Positions 1 to 10,522 of a stretch of 64,000 nt of DNA are shown here, one piece after another (positions within the stretch are counted from its first letter, which is position 1; each line of letters starts with the position of its first letter). The position numbers and the translations under genes are program-made. A model generated the notes under the pieces. That model did not search any database, was not told the origin of the DNA, and saw only the letters and a list, made by a program, of their open reading frames with translations. Source of the DNA: Corinectria fuckeliana (taxonomy: Eukaryota > Ascomycota > Sordariomycetes > Hypocreales > Nectriaceae); assembly GCA_019137255.1 (NCBI GenBank), contig WPDH01000127.1, positions 26,725 through 90,724 on the forward strand, in the 5' to 3' direction.

Positions 1-819
1 CGTTAAGCGCACCAAGAGGCTGTCGATGTTTAACGTCGGGTAGACCAATAGTATCCGCCGAGCAGTCCTCCAGTCCCCAGTCAGTCATGCATCACGCTGT
101 GACGGCGTGACCGTGATCGATCAATCACCCAAGCAGGCGTTCGTGCGGCGGAGAAGGTCGGGGCGAATCGGTCCGTCGGAGCCCTGTGACACCGGATTGC
201 GCCTCTTGTCGTTCGGAGCATCTCGCCCTGACATGCATGGGCAACGCTGCGCTGCATCGCGAGACAATCGGCCGTGTCTTCTCTTTGAACGGTTCAAGCC
301 CGGCGGGACACCCGATGGAGTGGACCATCGGTGTTAACTGCCCTCCGCTGCAAGGGGTCGTTCCCTCGTCGCGGACTTGACATCCCAAGCGGACACGGGA
401 CCCACGCAATCAGTCCGGGAGAGAGAAGACGTGACTAATAACTTAGATAGCCCTTCCTGATTCCTGGTACGGACGAGCTTCCATCGTTGCGCGACTCGCC
501 ATGATCCAAGTTCTAATTGACCCTGACCTAGACAGACTACCTTACGATGGCTGTTCATCATCTAAGCCATGCTTTGTGCAAATAAACAAGCAAATAAAAA
601 GGTAAACAAGAATCGTAGAGATAGTCTATTCGTAGGTAGATCAACAACAACTCGTTCCTGCAGACGTTACTTGGTGTTTCGACTCCAATCTGCAAAATAC
701 CGAGAAATAGAGTCTCCAAAACAGCCAAGTTCCTGATACGCGAGCGCCCAACTGTAGGGGATATCATCAATGCTTGCTCCCATAATCTAAGCCTTCTAAC
801 CCTCAACGTATTTCCACAG
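1..819. other. Left-edge intergenic DNA, no gene seen
   Basis: No open frame here resembles a known protein. Short overlapping frames occur on both strands but lack fungal codon bias and splice context. The last 250 bases, next to the RPF1 stop, are AT-richer and probably hold its 3' untranslated region. A gene lying mainly to the left of the window cannot be excluded. Confidence 0.5.
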
Positions 820-2052
820 CTACAGGTTGAACCTCTTGCGGTCCTTCTCCATTTTGGCCTTCCATTCCCATTGCGTAGCATCGTCGCCTTCGCTGCCGGC
901 TCGTCCAATGCCCTTGTCCACTCTCCTCAACTTCAGCGTAAATCGGGGCCCCAGCTCTTGCAAGCCAGCACGGATACTCTCGACGCCCTTCACCTCTTGG
1001 CCATCGGCGCCCACGATGCTCTTCTCGGTCGGACGTTTGTCGCGGAAGACGTAGCGGTGTCGCCGGACGAAGATGTAATCACGCTGGTTGTGCAGCGTCA
1101 CGACCTGGCGACCCTGGAATTCCGGCCGGGGAGGGAACAGCGTCATGAAGAGCTTCGCCGTCAAAAGACCAAGCGGGGTCTTGAAGTTGTTGAGGAGAAG
1201 CTCGGGATAGTGGTTCGTAGCGTTGCCGTGGCCGGGTAGCTTCTTGCCCTCGACCCAGTTGGTGATGGAGAAGTGGAACGTCGGACCGGCGGGGAGGTGC
1301 ACGACAGAAAGACCTGTGGGTTTCTTGGAGTCCTCTTTGAGGAGCACGAGGGTGGTGTACTCTCGGTTCGCTGCGAACTTGCAAATCTCTCGCAGCGAGT
1401 ACTTGTGACTGTGTCGGTGGGCGGACCGGGGGATGTAGGAGCTGTTGGGGAACAGAGCGCAGAGTAGGTTCGCTTCTTCGTGAAGAGTAGAGTTGAGAGA
1501 GGTGGTGACGAGGACCTTGGGCGTAGGAGGAGGGATGTCGGAGAAGAGGGTTGGGAACTTCAGGGCCAAGGATGTGGGCGTTAGGTCGAGATTCGTGCTG
1601 GTAGTGGACGGGGCAACACTGTTGTCCCGTCTCGCTCTGCGTTCTCGCTTCTCTTCCAACGCAGCCTGGCGGGCCTCGTCGTCCTCCTCATCCGATCCAA
1701 GCATACTGTCGGCATCGTCGTCGTCTTCGCTCAGCCCTCCCTCCAGCGCGGCCTGCTCCGCCGCCTCGGCCTCCTCGATGCGCCGGCGCTTCAGCTTCTC
1801 GAGGTCCACCTGCGCACCCAGACTATCGTCGTCGACATCGTCCCAAACACGCTTCTGGTCGATGGTGATGGGCTTGCGCTTGGCCAGACGGGCCTCCTTC
1901 AGCTCGGGTTCGCGGTCCTCTTCCTTCTTTCGGCGGTATCGCATTTCTCGACGTTCCTTGTCCGCCGTCTTCTTGTGCTCGATGAAGAGCTCTCGGCGCT
2001 TGAGTTTGTTGGCATTCTTAAGCGCCTGGTGAGGCGGTTTTGTGCCCGTCAT
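820..2052 (-). CDS. rpf1: Ribosome production factor 1 (Brix-domain protein)
   Basis: Single exon, 410 aa from the ATG at 2052 (MTGTKPPHQALKN). The frame stays open upstream to 2178, but the extra 42 residues are unlike the family, so I take the inner Met. The N-terminal third is rich in Lys/Arg/Glu with an acidic stretch near residues 108-128. A Brix domain follows at about 179-375, with the family-typical LFPNS, the FSITNWVEGKKLPGHGN stretch and RRHRYVF blocks. Rpf1 is a nucleolar assembly factor for the large ribosomal subunit, needed for 5.8S/25S rRNA maturation. The gene is divergent from NOC3, another 60S assembly factor, across a 283-bp gap, which suggests co-regulation. Identification by family resemblance, strong. 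Confidence 0.9.
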   Translation of the reverse strand: MTGTKPPHQALKNANKLKRRELFIEHKKTADKERREMRYRRKKEEDREPELKEARLAKRKPITIDQKRVWDDVDDDSLGAQVDLEKLKRRRIEEAEAAEQAALEGGLSEDDDDADSMLGSDEEDDEARQAALEEKRERRARRDNSVAPSTTSTNLDLTPTSLALKFPTLFSDIPPPTPKVLVTTSLNSTLHEEANLLCALFPNSSYIPRSAHRHSHKYSLREICKFAANREYTTLVLLKEDSKKPTGLSVVHLPAGPTFHFSITNWVEGKKLPGHGNATNHYPELLLNNFKTPLGLLTAKLFMTLFPPRPEFQGRQVVTLHNQRDYIFVRRHRYVFRDKRPTEKSIVGADGQEVKGVESIRAGLQELGPRFTLKLRRVDKGIGRAGSEGDDATQWEWKAKMEKDRKRFNL

Positions 2053-2335
2053 TGTGGATGAGTTGCAATTGCGGATGCTATGTTGATTCGAGGGGAGAAG
2101 TTGGTCGACCTGGAGTTGGACTTGAGCGGCTGGGAAGTTTTGGTGGAGGGGCATCGTCAGAACGGCAGAAAATTCCAAAATTTTGGCGGTGAAGCTGAAT
2201 CGCGAGCTGCCATTGGTTCAGGACCAGAGATACCCACCAAGATCTCATGAAGTTTCAACGAAAAGCATCTGAACAGCCGACAAAACTTATTTCGGTCGCC
2301 ATAATCAAGATTCTCAGAATCGACACAGCGACAAC
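2053..2335. promoter_or_regulatory. Divergent promoter of RPF1 and NOC3
   Basis: The 283 bp between the two start codons must hold both promoters. It contains the perfect 12-bp palindrome CCAAAATTTTGG (2175-2186), whose core resembles the RRPE element of yeast ribosome-biogenesis genes. GATGAG near 2056 overlaps the core of the PAC motif, and ATTGG near 2212 is a CCAAT-type box read either way. That these sites act in this organism is inference. Confidence 0.5.
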
Positions 2336-4333
2336 ATGGCTCCTGGAGGCTCAAAACGGAGAAAGCTGGAGCACGCCGCTTCCGACGATGAGACGCGGCC
2401 CCAAGTTTCCTCCAAGAAAACCCAGAAATCCTTCTTCAAGAACGCCTCAAACTGGAACCTTGAGCAGGACTACGAGTCGCGCCCGCGCAAGGGCAAGAAG
2501 GCGCACAAGGAGACCAATCGACTGCCCATCAGGACCGCCGATGGTCGGATTGAGCAGTTTCAAGCTCCAGAGGAGGAGACGGCTGAGATTGAGAGCGACA
2601 CAGAGTGGCTAGAAGGCCGCGAAGATGAGGCCGAGTCGGAGACTGAGCCCGAGGAGGTTGAGGAGGTGCCCGAAGTGCCCGAGCCCCAGCAGATCAGAGA
2701 AGCGCAGGAGGAGCTGGCCAAAATTGCCACGGCGATGAACGAAGACCCAGAGGAGCACGTTGGCGCGTTCAAGGCCCTGGCCAAGATCGGACAGTCCAAG
2801 ATACTGGCGATTCAGATGCTCGCTCTCATGACCCAGATGGCCGTCTATAAGGACGTCATTCCCGGCTACCGAATACGTCCTCAGACCGAGGACGGGCCAA
2901 AGGAGCAGCTGTCAAAGGGCGTTCGCACGCTGAGACAGTACGAGCAAGCGCTGGTCGGCGGATACCAGACCTATATCAAGGAACTGGCCCGCTGCTCCAA
3001 GATGGAACTGCGAGCACACCGTGGAGGCCAGAGTCTAGCGAACATCGCCATTGCCTGCGCCTGCACCCTCGTCACCTCGGTTCCTCACTTCAACTTCCGC
3101 AGTGACTTGCTTCGGATTCTCGTCGGCAAGCTCAGCAGGCGCAAGATCAACGCCGACGGCCTCAAGTGCATCGAGGCGCTTGAGACGCTGCTCCGCGACG
3201 ACGAGGAAGGCCGTCCGTCTCTGGAGGCGGTGTCGTTGCTGTCGAAGATGATGAAGGCACGCGAGTTCCAGGTCGACGAGCGCGTCATCAACCTCTTCCT
3301 CAGCCTGCGTTTGCTCTCCGAGTTCTCTGGCAAGGCATCCCAGGACCACGTGGAGGGTGGCGTGACGGTCAAGAGGAAGCGCGAGTTCCGCACCAAGCGC
3401 GAACGCAAGGACAAGAAGGAGCAAAAGTCACTCGACAAGGACATGGAGCAGGCCGACGCCAGCGTCAGCCACGAAGAGCTTGAGCGCATGCAGTCCGAGA
3501 CGCTCAAGCTGGTCTTTGCGACCTACTTCCGCATCCTCAAGCTGCGGATGCCGCACCTGATGGGCGCCGTACTTGAGGGCCTGGCCAAGTATGCCCATCT
3601 CATCAACCAGGACTTCTTTGGTGATCTACTCGAGGCCCTCAAGGATCTCATCCGACACAGCGATGAGGACAACGAGGCTGGGCCTGGTGAGAGCGAGGGC
3701 GAGGAGGAGGAGGATGACGGTGACGATGGTGTCCCGACTCGCAACCTCACTCGCGAGGCGCTGCTTTGCACCGTTACGGCCTTCGCTCTCCTCGCCGGCC
3801 AAGACGCCCACAACTCCCGCAACGATCTCCATCTCGACCTTTCCTTCTTCACCACACACCTCTTCACGTCCCTCCTCTCCCTCTCCACGAATCCGGACCT
3901 CGAGCTCACCCGACCGACCAATGCAGCCGCATCCGCCGCATCCAAGGTCAATGTCCAGACCACGACCGTTCTACTCCTCCGCTCACTCACCGGCATCCTC
4001 CTCCCGCCGTGGAACGTCCGCTCCGTACCGCCGCTGCGCATAGCCGCCTTCGTCAAGCAGCTGATGACGGCAGCCCTACAGATGCCCGACAAGTCGACGC
4101 AGGCAGTGCTCGTGCTGCTCAGTGACATAGCTCACACCCATAGCAAGAAGGTTCTGAGCTTGTGGAATACGGAGGAGCGTAAGGGCGACGGTCGCTACAT
4201 CCCCACTAGCGACAGCGTCGAAGGAAGCAATCCTTTCACGGCAACGGTATGGGAGGGCGAATTATTGAGGAAGCACTACTCCCCCAAGGTGCGGGAGGGC
4301 GTTAAGGTGCTAGAGAAGGCAATGTCGGGATAG
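2336..4333 (+). CDS. noc3: Nucleolar complex-associated protein 3 (Noc3)
   Basis: Single exon, 665 aa, close to the 663 aa of yeast Noc3. The start ATG sits in a good context (acaacATGG). A basic, nuclear-signal-rich N terminus (GGSKRRKLEH) leads to a Noc3-type block at about 125-220 (KALAKIGQSKILAIQMLALM and following), a charged linker near 345-370, and the C-terminal CBF/Mak21-like region at about 390-650. An acidic run (EGEEEEDDGDDG) interrupts the C-terminal region near residue 455. Noc3 works with Noc2 in moving pre-60S particles from nucleolus to nucleoplasm and in yeast also takes part in replication initiation. Divergent from RPF1. Confidence 0.9.
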   Translation: MAPGGSKRRKLEHAASDDETRPQVSSKKTQKSFFKNASNWNLEQDYESRPRKGKKAHKETNRLPIRTADGRIEQFQAPEEETAEIESDTEWLEGREDEAESETEPEEVEEVPEVPEPQQIREAQEELAKIATAMNEDPEEHVGAFKALAKIGQSKILAIQMLALMTQMAVYKDVIPGYRIRPQTEDGPKEQLSKGVRTLRQYEQALVGGYQTYIKELARCSKMELRAHRGGQSLANIAIACACTLVTSVPHFNFRSDLLRILVGKLSRRKINADGLKCIEALETLLRDDEEGRPSLEAVSLLSKMMKAREFQVDERVINLFLSLRLLSEFSGKASQDHVEGGVTVKRKREFRTKRERKDKKEQKSLDKDMEQADASVSHEELERMQSETLKLVFATYFRILKLRMPHLMGAVLEGLAKYAHLINQDFFGDLLEALKDLIRHSDEDNEAGPGESEGEEEEDDGDDGVPTRNLTREALLCTVTAFALLAGQDAHNSRNDLHLDLSFFTTHLFTSLLSLSTNPDLELTRPTNAAASAASKVNVQTTTVLLLRSLTGILLPPWNVRSVPPLRIAAFVKQLMTAALQMPDKSTQAVLVLLSDIAHTHSKKVLSLWNTEERKGDGRYIPTSDSVEGSNPFTATVWEGELLRKHYSPKVREGVKVLEKAMSG

Positions 4334-4847
4334 ATGTACATACCGGATAGACATGGCGCAAGAAAATTAATTTCGCCGTTATGACTTTGAAGACTAGCTA
4401 GATGTTTCGCCTAAGGACTGTTGTATGCAAAATGGCATCGCGATATCTGTTACAGAGGGCTGCTCTACCATTTAACCTTGAACACTGATATATCACGGAA
4501 AGTAGTCAGTGTAAAGCCTCAAAGTTTGCTTAGTGTCGTCTGGATTAGGCTGTTATACAGAATTCATACATGCTTGCTCCTCACGTTCTGCTGAGGGTAG
4601 CTACCTGTGTCTGGACGAGCATCAGCCCTCGTCCGCATTATGCTTGGCTGCATGTTTCGGAAAGCCCATAGTGTACCGTGTTGCTTATCAAATCCACCAC
4701 TCGTTCCATTATCTCCTTCGCATCATCCATCAATGATCCTTTCAGTGTAGTATTCGAAGCTGAACTGTCTGTAGATTCGGTCCTGCCCAGGTTTCTCGAC
4801 ATCCCTCGCAGCCCGCAACTGATGCTCCGGTTAGAAGTAGCCAGCCA
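4334..4847. other. Convergent 3' intergenic region
   Basis: Between the NOC3 stop and the stop of the minus-strand gene. Moderately AT-rich, as expected for two 3' untranslated regions. No repeat, RNA gene or coding frame is apparent. Confidence 0.5.
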
Positions 4848-6432
4848 CTACTTAGCCCACATAGACGCCTTCAGACCCTTTGTAGGTCTCTTTGACGGGG
4901 GTACTAGGCTGACGGAGGTAGGTGGTGTTGGTGGTGCGCCAGGGGTTGGTGAAACACACAAGGGAAAAGTGCCCAATGTTCCTAGCTCTGGCATAGACTG
5001 GACGACCGCATCGGGGGCATTTGCATCTAGGGAAACATTGACTGGAGTTTGAAGCCATAGCTGGCCGGTGCTAGGCCCTGGCACGAGTATTCCGTTAGTA
5101 AATGAAATCGGGGTGACAGAAACAAAATGACCGCTTGATTGACCAGTCGGTACGATATGATCAGAGTACTGAGCCGGAATGGTCTGGTCATGGTTCTGTT
5201 TTTCAGGAGTCCATTCCGGGGCGTCTGCAGAGAGCTTCGAGTCCATAGGGCGCGTAGGTGTTGAGTCTTCCATACCTGATTCAGAGTCATTTGACGGGGT
5301 ATGTGTCGGTGTGAATTCATCTGCCTTTGGGGAAAGCTTTTGATCATCCTGCAACTCAGCGCCAGTCGCTTCATCTTTAACGAGATTGTTCGATGAAGTT
5401 GAGTGAGTGGGAGCTTCTTCAGATTCCAAAAGAGGGTCACTCTGGCCAGCTTTGGTTGGCTGGAGAGCAGGCTGGGCAGTTGTCGCCGGTGAGGGTGTGA
5501 TATGCGCAATGCTTAGTGTTGTCAGAGGAGAGTCGGAGGACTGCCTCTTCGAAACCTCTTGCAAGCCTCGGTCTAGCAAAGAGAACAGAGTGTCTAGGAT
5601 ATTCTCCTTTGGTGTGATCTCCGGACCCTTGACAAGCTGAGAGCTATGAGCTCCTGTCACATTGGGGGGAAGAACTACCCGGGAAGGACCATCGACCGAT
5701 TGAGATGTGGTATCCTCCTCTGATGTGATCTCCAGACACTTGACCTGCTGAGAGCTATGGGCTCCTGCCACATCGGGGGGCAGATTTACCCGGGCAATGC
5801 CATCGACCGATTGAGATGTCTTGGATGGCACCACAGGATCCACTTTAGTGGATGGCGTCTCTAGGATGCTTTGAGAAAAGTTGTGTGGCTTATCGTCCGC
5901 TATTTGAACGACGTTCGCCCTATTAGGATCTCGGATGGCAAGCGGTGCAGGGCTGGAAGTGACAGGCGTTTGAGCCACCTGAGAAATTGATGCTGTTTTA
6001 TTGTTAGATGGTGCTGCCGAAGAGTGTTGTGCGTTACTCACATGGTTCCGGCTTCGCAACTCGGTCTTGACGGCGAAGGAAATCAACAGCCTTGTTTCCC
6101 ATGATAGGACCAGGGCCTAGTTTGGATGGGGTAGAAGCCAAGACACCGCCAACGTAGTTTCGTCGACTTGGAGGTGGTACGCCTGTAGGTGCTGGCTGCT
6201 GGGGTGGGAGTCGTTGGGCTGTACTCCGATCTGATCTCTGGGGAGTCCCTTGGTTTGTCTGGGCAAGCCGAGGATTCGAACCTTCAGCAAAGGAAGCACG
6301 GCTCTGAGATCCGGAGCCGCCCATGGAACCTCTATTGCTGGTGGTTTCCCTAGCTGAACTCCTTTTGAAGCCCTGGGCTAGTTCCAAGGCGGCCTTCAGC
6401 TTCGCTGAGTCGTTGTAGCCCGCCCCTTCCAT
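4848..6432 (-). CDS. Uncharacterised, lineage-specific protein with internal tandem repeat
   Basis: I do not recognise a family. Model: exon 1 6432-6042, a 49-bp intron 6041-5993 (GTGAGT donor, CTAAC branch point, ACAG acceptor), exon 2 5992-4848; 511 aa. A nearer acceptor at 5979 breaks the frame. The N terminus (residues 9-20, KLKAALELAQGF) can form an amphipathic helix; a Pro/Ser/Arg-rich stretch follows. Exon 2 is low-complexity and Ser/Thr/Pro/Glu-rich, with two in-frame copies of a 37-residue unit (TSQSVDG...AHSSQ...EIT). The C-terminal end is uncertain: codon bias near 5058-4852 favours another frame that reads Cys-x-Cys-Pro-Arg-Cys, and a consensus TACTAAC lies at 5100-5094, so an extra intron may change the last 60 or so residues. 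Confidence 0.65.
5613..5834 (-). repeat. 111-bp in-frame tandem duplication
   Basis: Two adjacent copies of a 111-bp unit (about 5613-5723 and 5724-5834), each 37 codons, inside exon 2 of the uncharacterised gene. Anchor words tgtgatctcc and accgattgagatgt recur at exactly this spacing. The copies have diverged but keep frame and the TSQSVDG and GAHSSQ words. Confidence 0.85.
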
Positions 6433-7490
6433 GATAAACTACCCTCTCCCGATCCGAGCTAACGAGAAGTAGAGTTGCCTAGATAACAGTGTCAGCTTGT
6501 GTTTGACCAAACAAGGGCCTAAGGCCTTGAGCTTGGGTGGTGGTCAAGCCGACTGGTGAGAAGCGTACCAGGGATCGGTTTCTGATCTCGTGTTGGCGCA
6601 GCAACAATATGTGCGGGCAACGCGGAGAAGGTTGGAAAGAAAGCAACGGTATGTTCCTAGCTTTGCAACCTATTGTTAATCATCGTTCTTGTAGAGAGAC
6701 AGAGGTAGCTTGATGCACTTGTCTCGCAGGTGGGAGCGGCTAGGTCGCGGCGAGCGAAAGAGTACTCACTTCCAGAAGGAACCAAAGCTTGTCTTCCGGT
6801 TCAGAGAGCCAGAAGTAGGAGTAGAATCAGCTGAGCAAGAAGATATTTTAAGGAGTTGGTGTGTGTTGTGGTTGGAGAGAGAGAAAGGGGAGTCGGCGGG
6901 GGGACTGGCGAGGGAAAAACAAGTGGAAGGAGGGAGAACGCGGGAGACGCGACTAGGAGACGAGAGGAAGGGGCAACCGACAGAATTTCCGCTGCAGTTG
7001 CCTCCACTGGTACCACCTACTTAAGTACAACGAGCGGCTAGTCATCCGCTTCAGCTGTCACTGCATATTCTGCTCGATCTTCTTTCATACTCATGTACTC
7101 TGATAATCCAAGCCAACAAAGCTCGTCGTGCTCGCCAAGCTCCTGAGATTTCCTTCTTAGTCTTAGCAGATGCATAGTCTACATCAACTTTCCTTTCCCA
7201 CCTACTAGGATATGGACATCACTTCATACCAGGTGACGCAGCTAGAACTAAGCCTTAGGTCGCAGCATTAGGGGCACGTACATTTTTATGTTCCTCGATC
7301 CAGCACATCCAAGTTTTCAGTATTTACGAGCAGCAGTAGCCCACATGAATCCGCCTAGAGACAGTGACAGTTCTGTCTCTTCCCGATGCCTGTTATGATA
7401 TTGCCTGATCACCCGCGCAGACTGACTTCGAGGCTTGTCTTCACTGCTTCGTCATGGATCGCATGGCAAGCAAACAGCTAATCCATACTG
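6433..7490. other. Intergenic: promoter of the uncharacterised gene and 3' region of POP3
   Basis: About 1.06 kb between two minus-strand genes. A purine-rich stretch (about 6870-6990, many GA and GGA runs on +) lies some 450-550 bp upstream of the 6432 start codon; read on the gene strand it is CT-rich, common in fungal 5' leaders. No convincing coding frame or RNA gene. Confidence 0.5.
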
Positions 7491-8332
7491 TCACTCGTTT
7501 CGAGCTCTTTTGGGACCAGCCGTCGTCTCAGTAGCGTTGATTATCGTCGCCAGGTAGTTGGTGTCCCGTGTTTCATCCAGCCAAGCTACATCCACTAGTG
7601 CCACCGTCTTCTGGACAAACTCCCGCAGGGCACCGGCACCGGGGGCGTCACTCGTGATCGCAACAGAAGAGACCCTGGGTAGCCCCAAACAGGTGCTCAG
7701 CCGGTCAGCGCATGGCTTGGAGAACCCAACCAAACGGATCTTTTTCTCGGGACCAAGGCGGTTTGAGGTAGCACCAACCATCTGCGGGAATTGGTAGTTG
7801 AAGGATGACGCTTGGTTCCCGCGTGCTACAAAGACCATGGAGTATTGTCGGTCAGCGTTGCCGTCCAAGGGGCCGAGATTTCTGGTTATCGAGTTGAACC
7901 CGACGTCAATCTTGTCGTTTAATTCGGGCATGGGTGGATCTGGGGGTTCTTCGATGGGATCCTGGGACTTTTTGGCAACTTTTTTATCTCGCTTCGCGGC
8001 TCTTTTCCCCTTAGATCGCTTGGTGTAGGTCTGACGGTGCTGGCCGATGGGGTTTAAGAGGCTGTGGATGCCTTGTTGTTAGGATAACTATGTATATACC
8101 CTCCCCTCATATATATATATATATATATATATATAGGAGGTCTCGAGATGACTTACTCGCACAGCAGCTCAAGAATAGTGTCCTGGTCTTCGGGTGAAAT
8201 GGACGGCCTATACACGGTGAGCGAACCATGCAACGAGCTAAAGGACTGTTGGAATTACCATGAAACAGTCGAAAAGGGCGTTTCCAGCTGATGAACGACT
8301 CTCTTTCGGCTGGGCTGTGATGTGGTCGCCAT
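7491..8332 (-). CDS. pop3: RNase P/RNase MRP subunit Pop3
   Basis: Three exons: 8332-8259, 8207-8157 and 8061-7491, giving 231 aa. Introns are 51 bp (GTAATT...TAG) and 95 bp (GTAAGT...CTAAC...CAG). The joined N terminus reads through ETPFSTVSWPSI, EDQDTILELL and LLNPIGQHRQTYTKRS, typical of fungal Pop3. A basic linker (KGKRAAKRDKKVAKK) follows, then the conserved core (YSMVFVARGNQ, KIRLVGFSKPC, VDVAWLDE). The continuity of conserved sequence across both introns confirms the splice sites. Pop3 is a protein subunit shared by RNase P (tRNA 5' processing) and RNase MRP (rRNA processing) in the nucleus. Intron 2 carries an AT microsatellite. Confidence 0.85.
8109..8135. repeat. (AT)n microsatellite in POP3 intron 2
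   Basis: A pure AT dinucleotide run of 27 bp, about 13 units, wholly within the second POP3 intron, about 20 bp from the donor (minus-strand sense). Confidence 0.95.
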
Positions 8333-10522
8333 GGTGTATTATCATGAACGGAGTTGGGTGTCGGTCTACGAATGGTAAAGTTGAGCAGGAAATCGGTACA
8401 AGGTCAAGATCTAGGAATTCCCATACAAGCCAAGCTACGGGAAAGCAAAGGGCAAACAACAGTGCGTGTTGATCAAGAGGCTGCTGGTGAGATGGCGTTG
8501 AAGAGTTTCAGTGAGCAGTGAAATTATTCGCAAGCGGCGGTGCCCTCTCGTGTGGGTCTTGCGTGGCAACGTGAGCGCCGGGCGGGTGTACATATGTACA
8601 TATCTACATACTGCCGGCTGTCCCGTAATTACTTTGTGCTCCGCAGTCCGTACGCTGAGCATTATCCATGCCAGCGCCCGGAGCTGTCAACGGCTTGTGG
8701 AGGAGCTGTGGATTGATTACTCTGACGTTTGGGCGAGGCAAACAAACCCAGGTCTAAGAATCGTCCGGCCGGCACTGCGGATGGTTTGATTTTCGCAAGG
8801 TTTTGTCCCGTAGGCAGAACCATTGACCGAAGCTGTAGCCTACCCACTATTTGCATCCATGGAGAGAAAACCTAAAGCAATCTAATTGTATTCTTGATTC
8901 CTACGGTAGGAGGCAGAACTAGTAAACCAAAGGATGGGCGCACTCTGCTAGATCGTAAAAGTCTCCGCCTTCGAATGAGGAATCGAACAGCTCGCGCATC
9001 TTTCAACCGTTTATAGTCGCCGTTATTGAATGGATCCAATCCCCACGTGGGACGCTTTCCCTCTTTCCCACTTCCCGCCAAGATAGTCAATGGAAGGCTG
9101 GCTGCCATCCATCTCTCGCCAGTGTGCCTCGGGTTGCTCAGCCAGCCACTGGGCGCAGAGAGCTGCGAGGTGTGACAGCACGAACACGCACATGGAAACC
9201 AGCTTGGCCAAGGAACTTCCATTCGCGCGAGCTTGTCATAGCAGCCTCAGGCCAGCCATCAGGCAATCAAGCGTCTAGCCAAGGCAGGCAGCTCCTCTAA
9301 GGCTCACACAGTGTGTTGCACAGCAGGGCAGCTTGCATCTGACTGTGCTCTGGATACCCGCCAGGCTCCCACGGTATGGATGTCGCGTCTCGGCCGCCCC
9401 CGCACCGTGCGCTGCCTGGCCACATAGATAGTATTTGGAGAGCTCCGGAAATCTCCATGTCTTCCCATGTCCCCATCCACCTGGATGTCTTGGTGATAAC
9501 GCCCGTGCCCCACGTACCGCACCACCAGTCCACCAGTCCACCACCGTCGTCACCACTGGCGAACTACACGGGACTCCGCGGCTAGGAAGAGCATCCAACG
9601 GACCCGGCACCGAGGGGAGCTTACAGCTACGAGGTCGGATCCCACTGGACCTCGCAGGCAGCTCTGAACTTCGGCGAGCGTCGCACCCACGCCGCTTTCT
9701 GCTCGTTGCCATTCGGTTCTTCGCGTCTGATCGCGCACAAGGGGAGAATCCTCCTTCTCAACTCTTGACTCTCAACAGCAACGCATCCGCGGCCTCCCGT
9801 CATCGATGCAATCGCACTACGACCACCCCTTACCCCGCTCTACGACCACCCCCGAGCAGCTTCAGCCTCCAACCTCCAGCCCAGTTCATCGATCGTCCAC
9901 CATTGCCTCCCGGACCATCCCCTCAGAAGCCGACGTCAAACCCAGGGCACTCAACTACTGGACGTCCGCTCGCTACTTATCGACCATTGTCACAACCATT
10001 CGGCCCGCCTACCATCCACCATCCGCCATTCACGCAATCCGGCTTCTGCTGTCAGCCACTGGCCGATAGGCAATCGTCGGGGAGCTTCTCCCAACAAGGT
10101 TGCCCGCACACGTCCCTCTAGTACTGCGCTCTGGAGTCTCTGGTAGGCGTTCCCCTTCTAAGCCCACCCCCTGTGATTCTGGCGTCTTTGGCGGGGTACC
10201 CACACAAGCACCGCGCCCTGCCAATCCATGCTCCCCCATATGCCAGACGGGAGTTAACCATCCCCATATCCGCATCCCACCTCTCGTCAATCCCCGTTCA
10301 CCATTCACCTTTCTCCATATCAAAAACCCAGGCTTCTGCTCTTTCACCCCAGTTCCTCTCCTCAAGTCTTTGTCTCGATTCCGCACCCTTACCGCGCTCT
10401 TTCTGCTTACCAAACCCACATGTTAATTTTGTGCAGCTGTCGCCGGGGCGTCTCTCGCAACGGTGTGACGTCTCTGCACCTTCACGCTTCGTGCCCTTCC
10501 TCCTCTATCTTGCACCACCCCG
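8333..10522. other. Divergent 2.2-kb intergenic region between POP3 and the ubiquitin protease
   Basis: The left part (8333-9250) shows nothing recognisable. The right part (about 9370-10520) is C/T-rich on + with long stop-poor frames of Pro/Ser/Thr/His composition. This looks like the long pyrimidine-rich promoter and 5' leader of the downstream gene, not a protein gene: no family resemblance and no consistent codon bias. Confidence 0.5.

Noticed and set aside
6265..6295. GGTTCGAATCC, a perfect tRNA B-box word on the minus strand
   Set aside because: It lies in exon 1 of the uncharacterised gene, where it encodes Gly-Ser-Asn-Pro; no A box, acceptor stem or terminator surrounds it.
9435..10121. 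228-codon open frame on +
   Set aside because: Pro/Ser/Thr/His-rich low-complexity product in a pyrimidine-rich stretch; no family resemblance, no splice context, and better explained as promoter or leader of the downstream protease gene.
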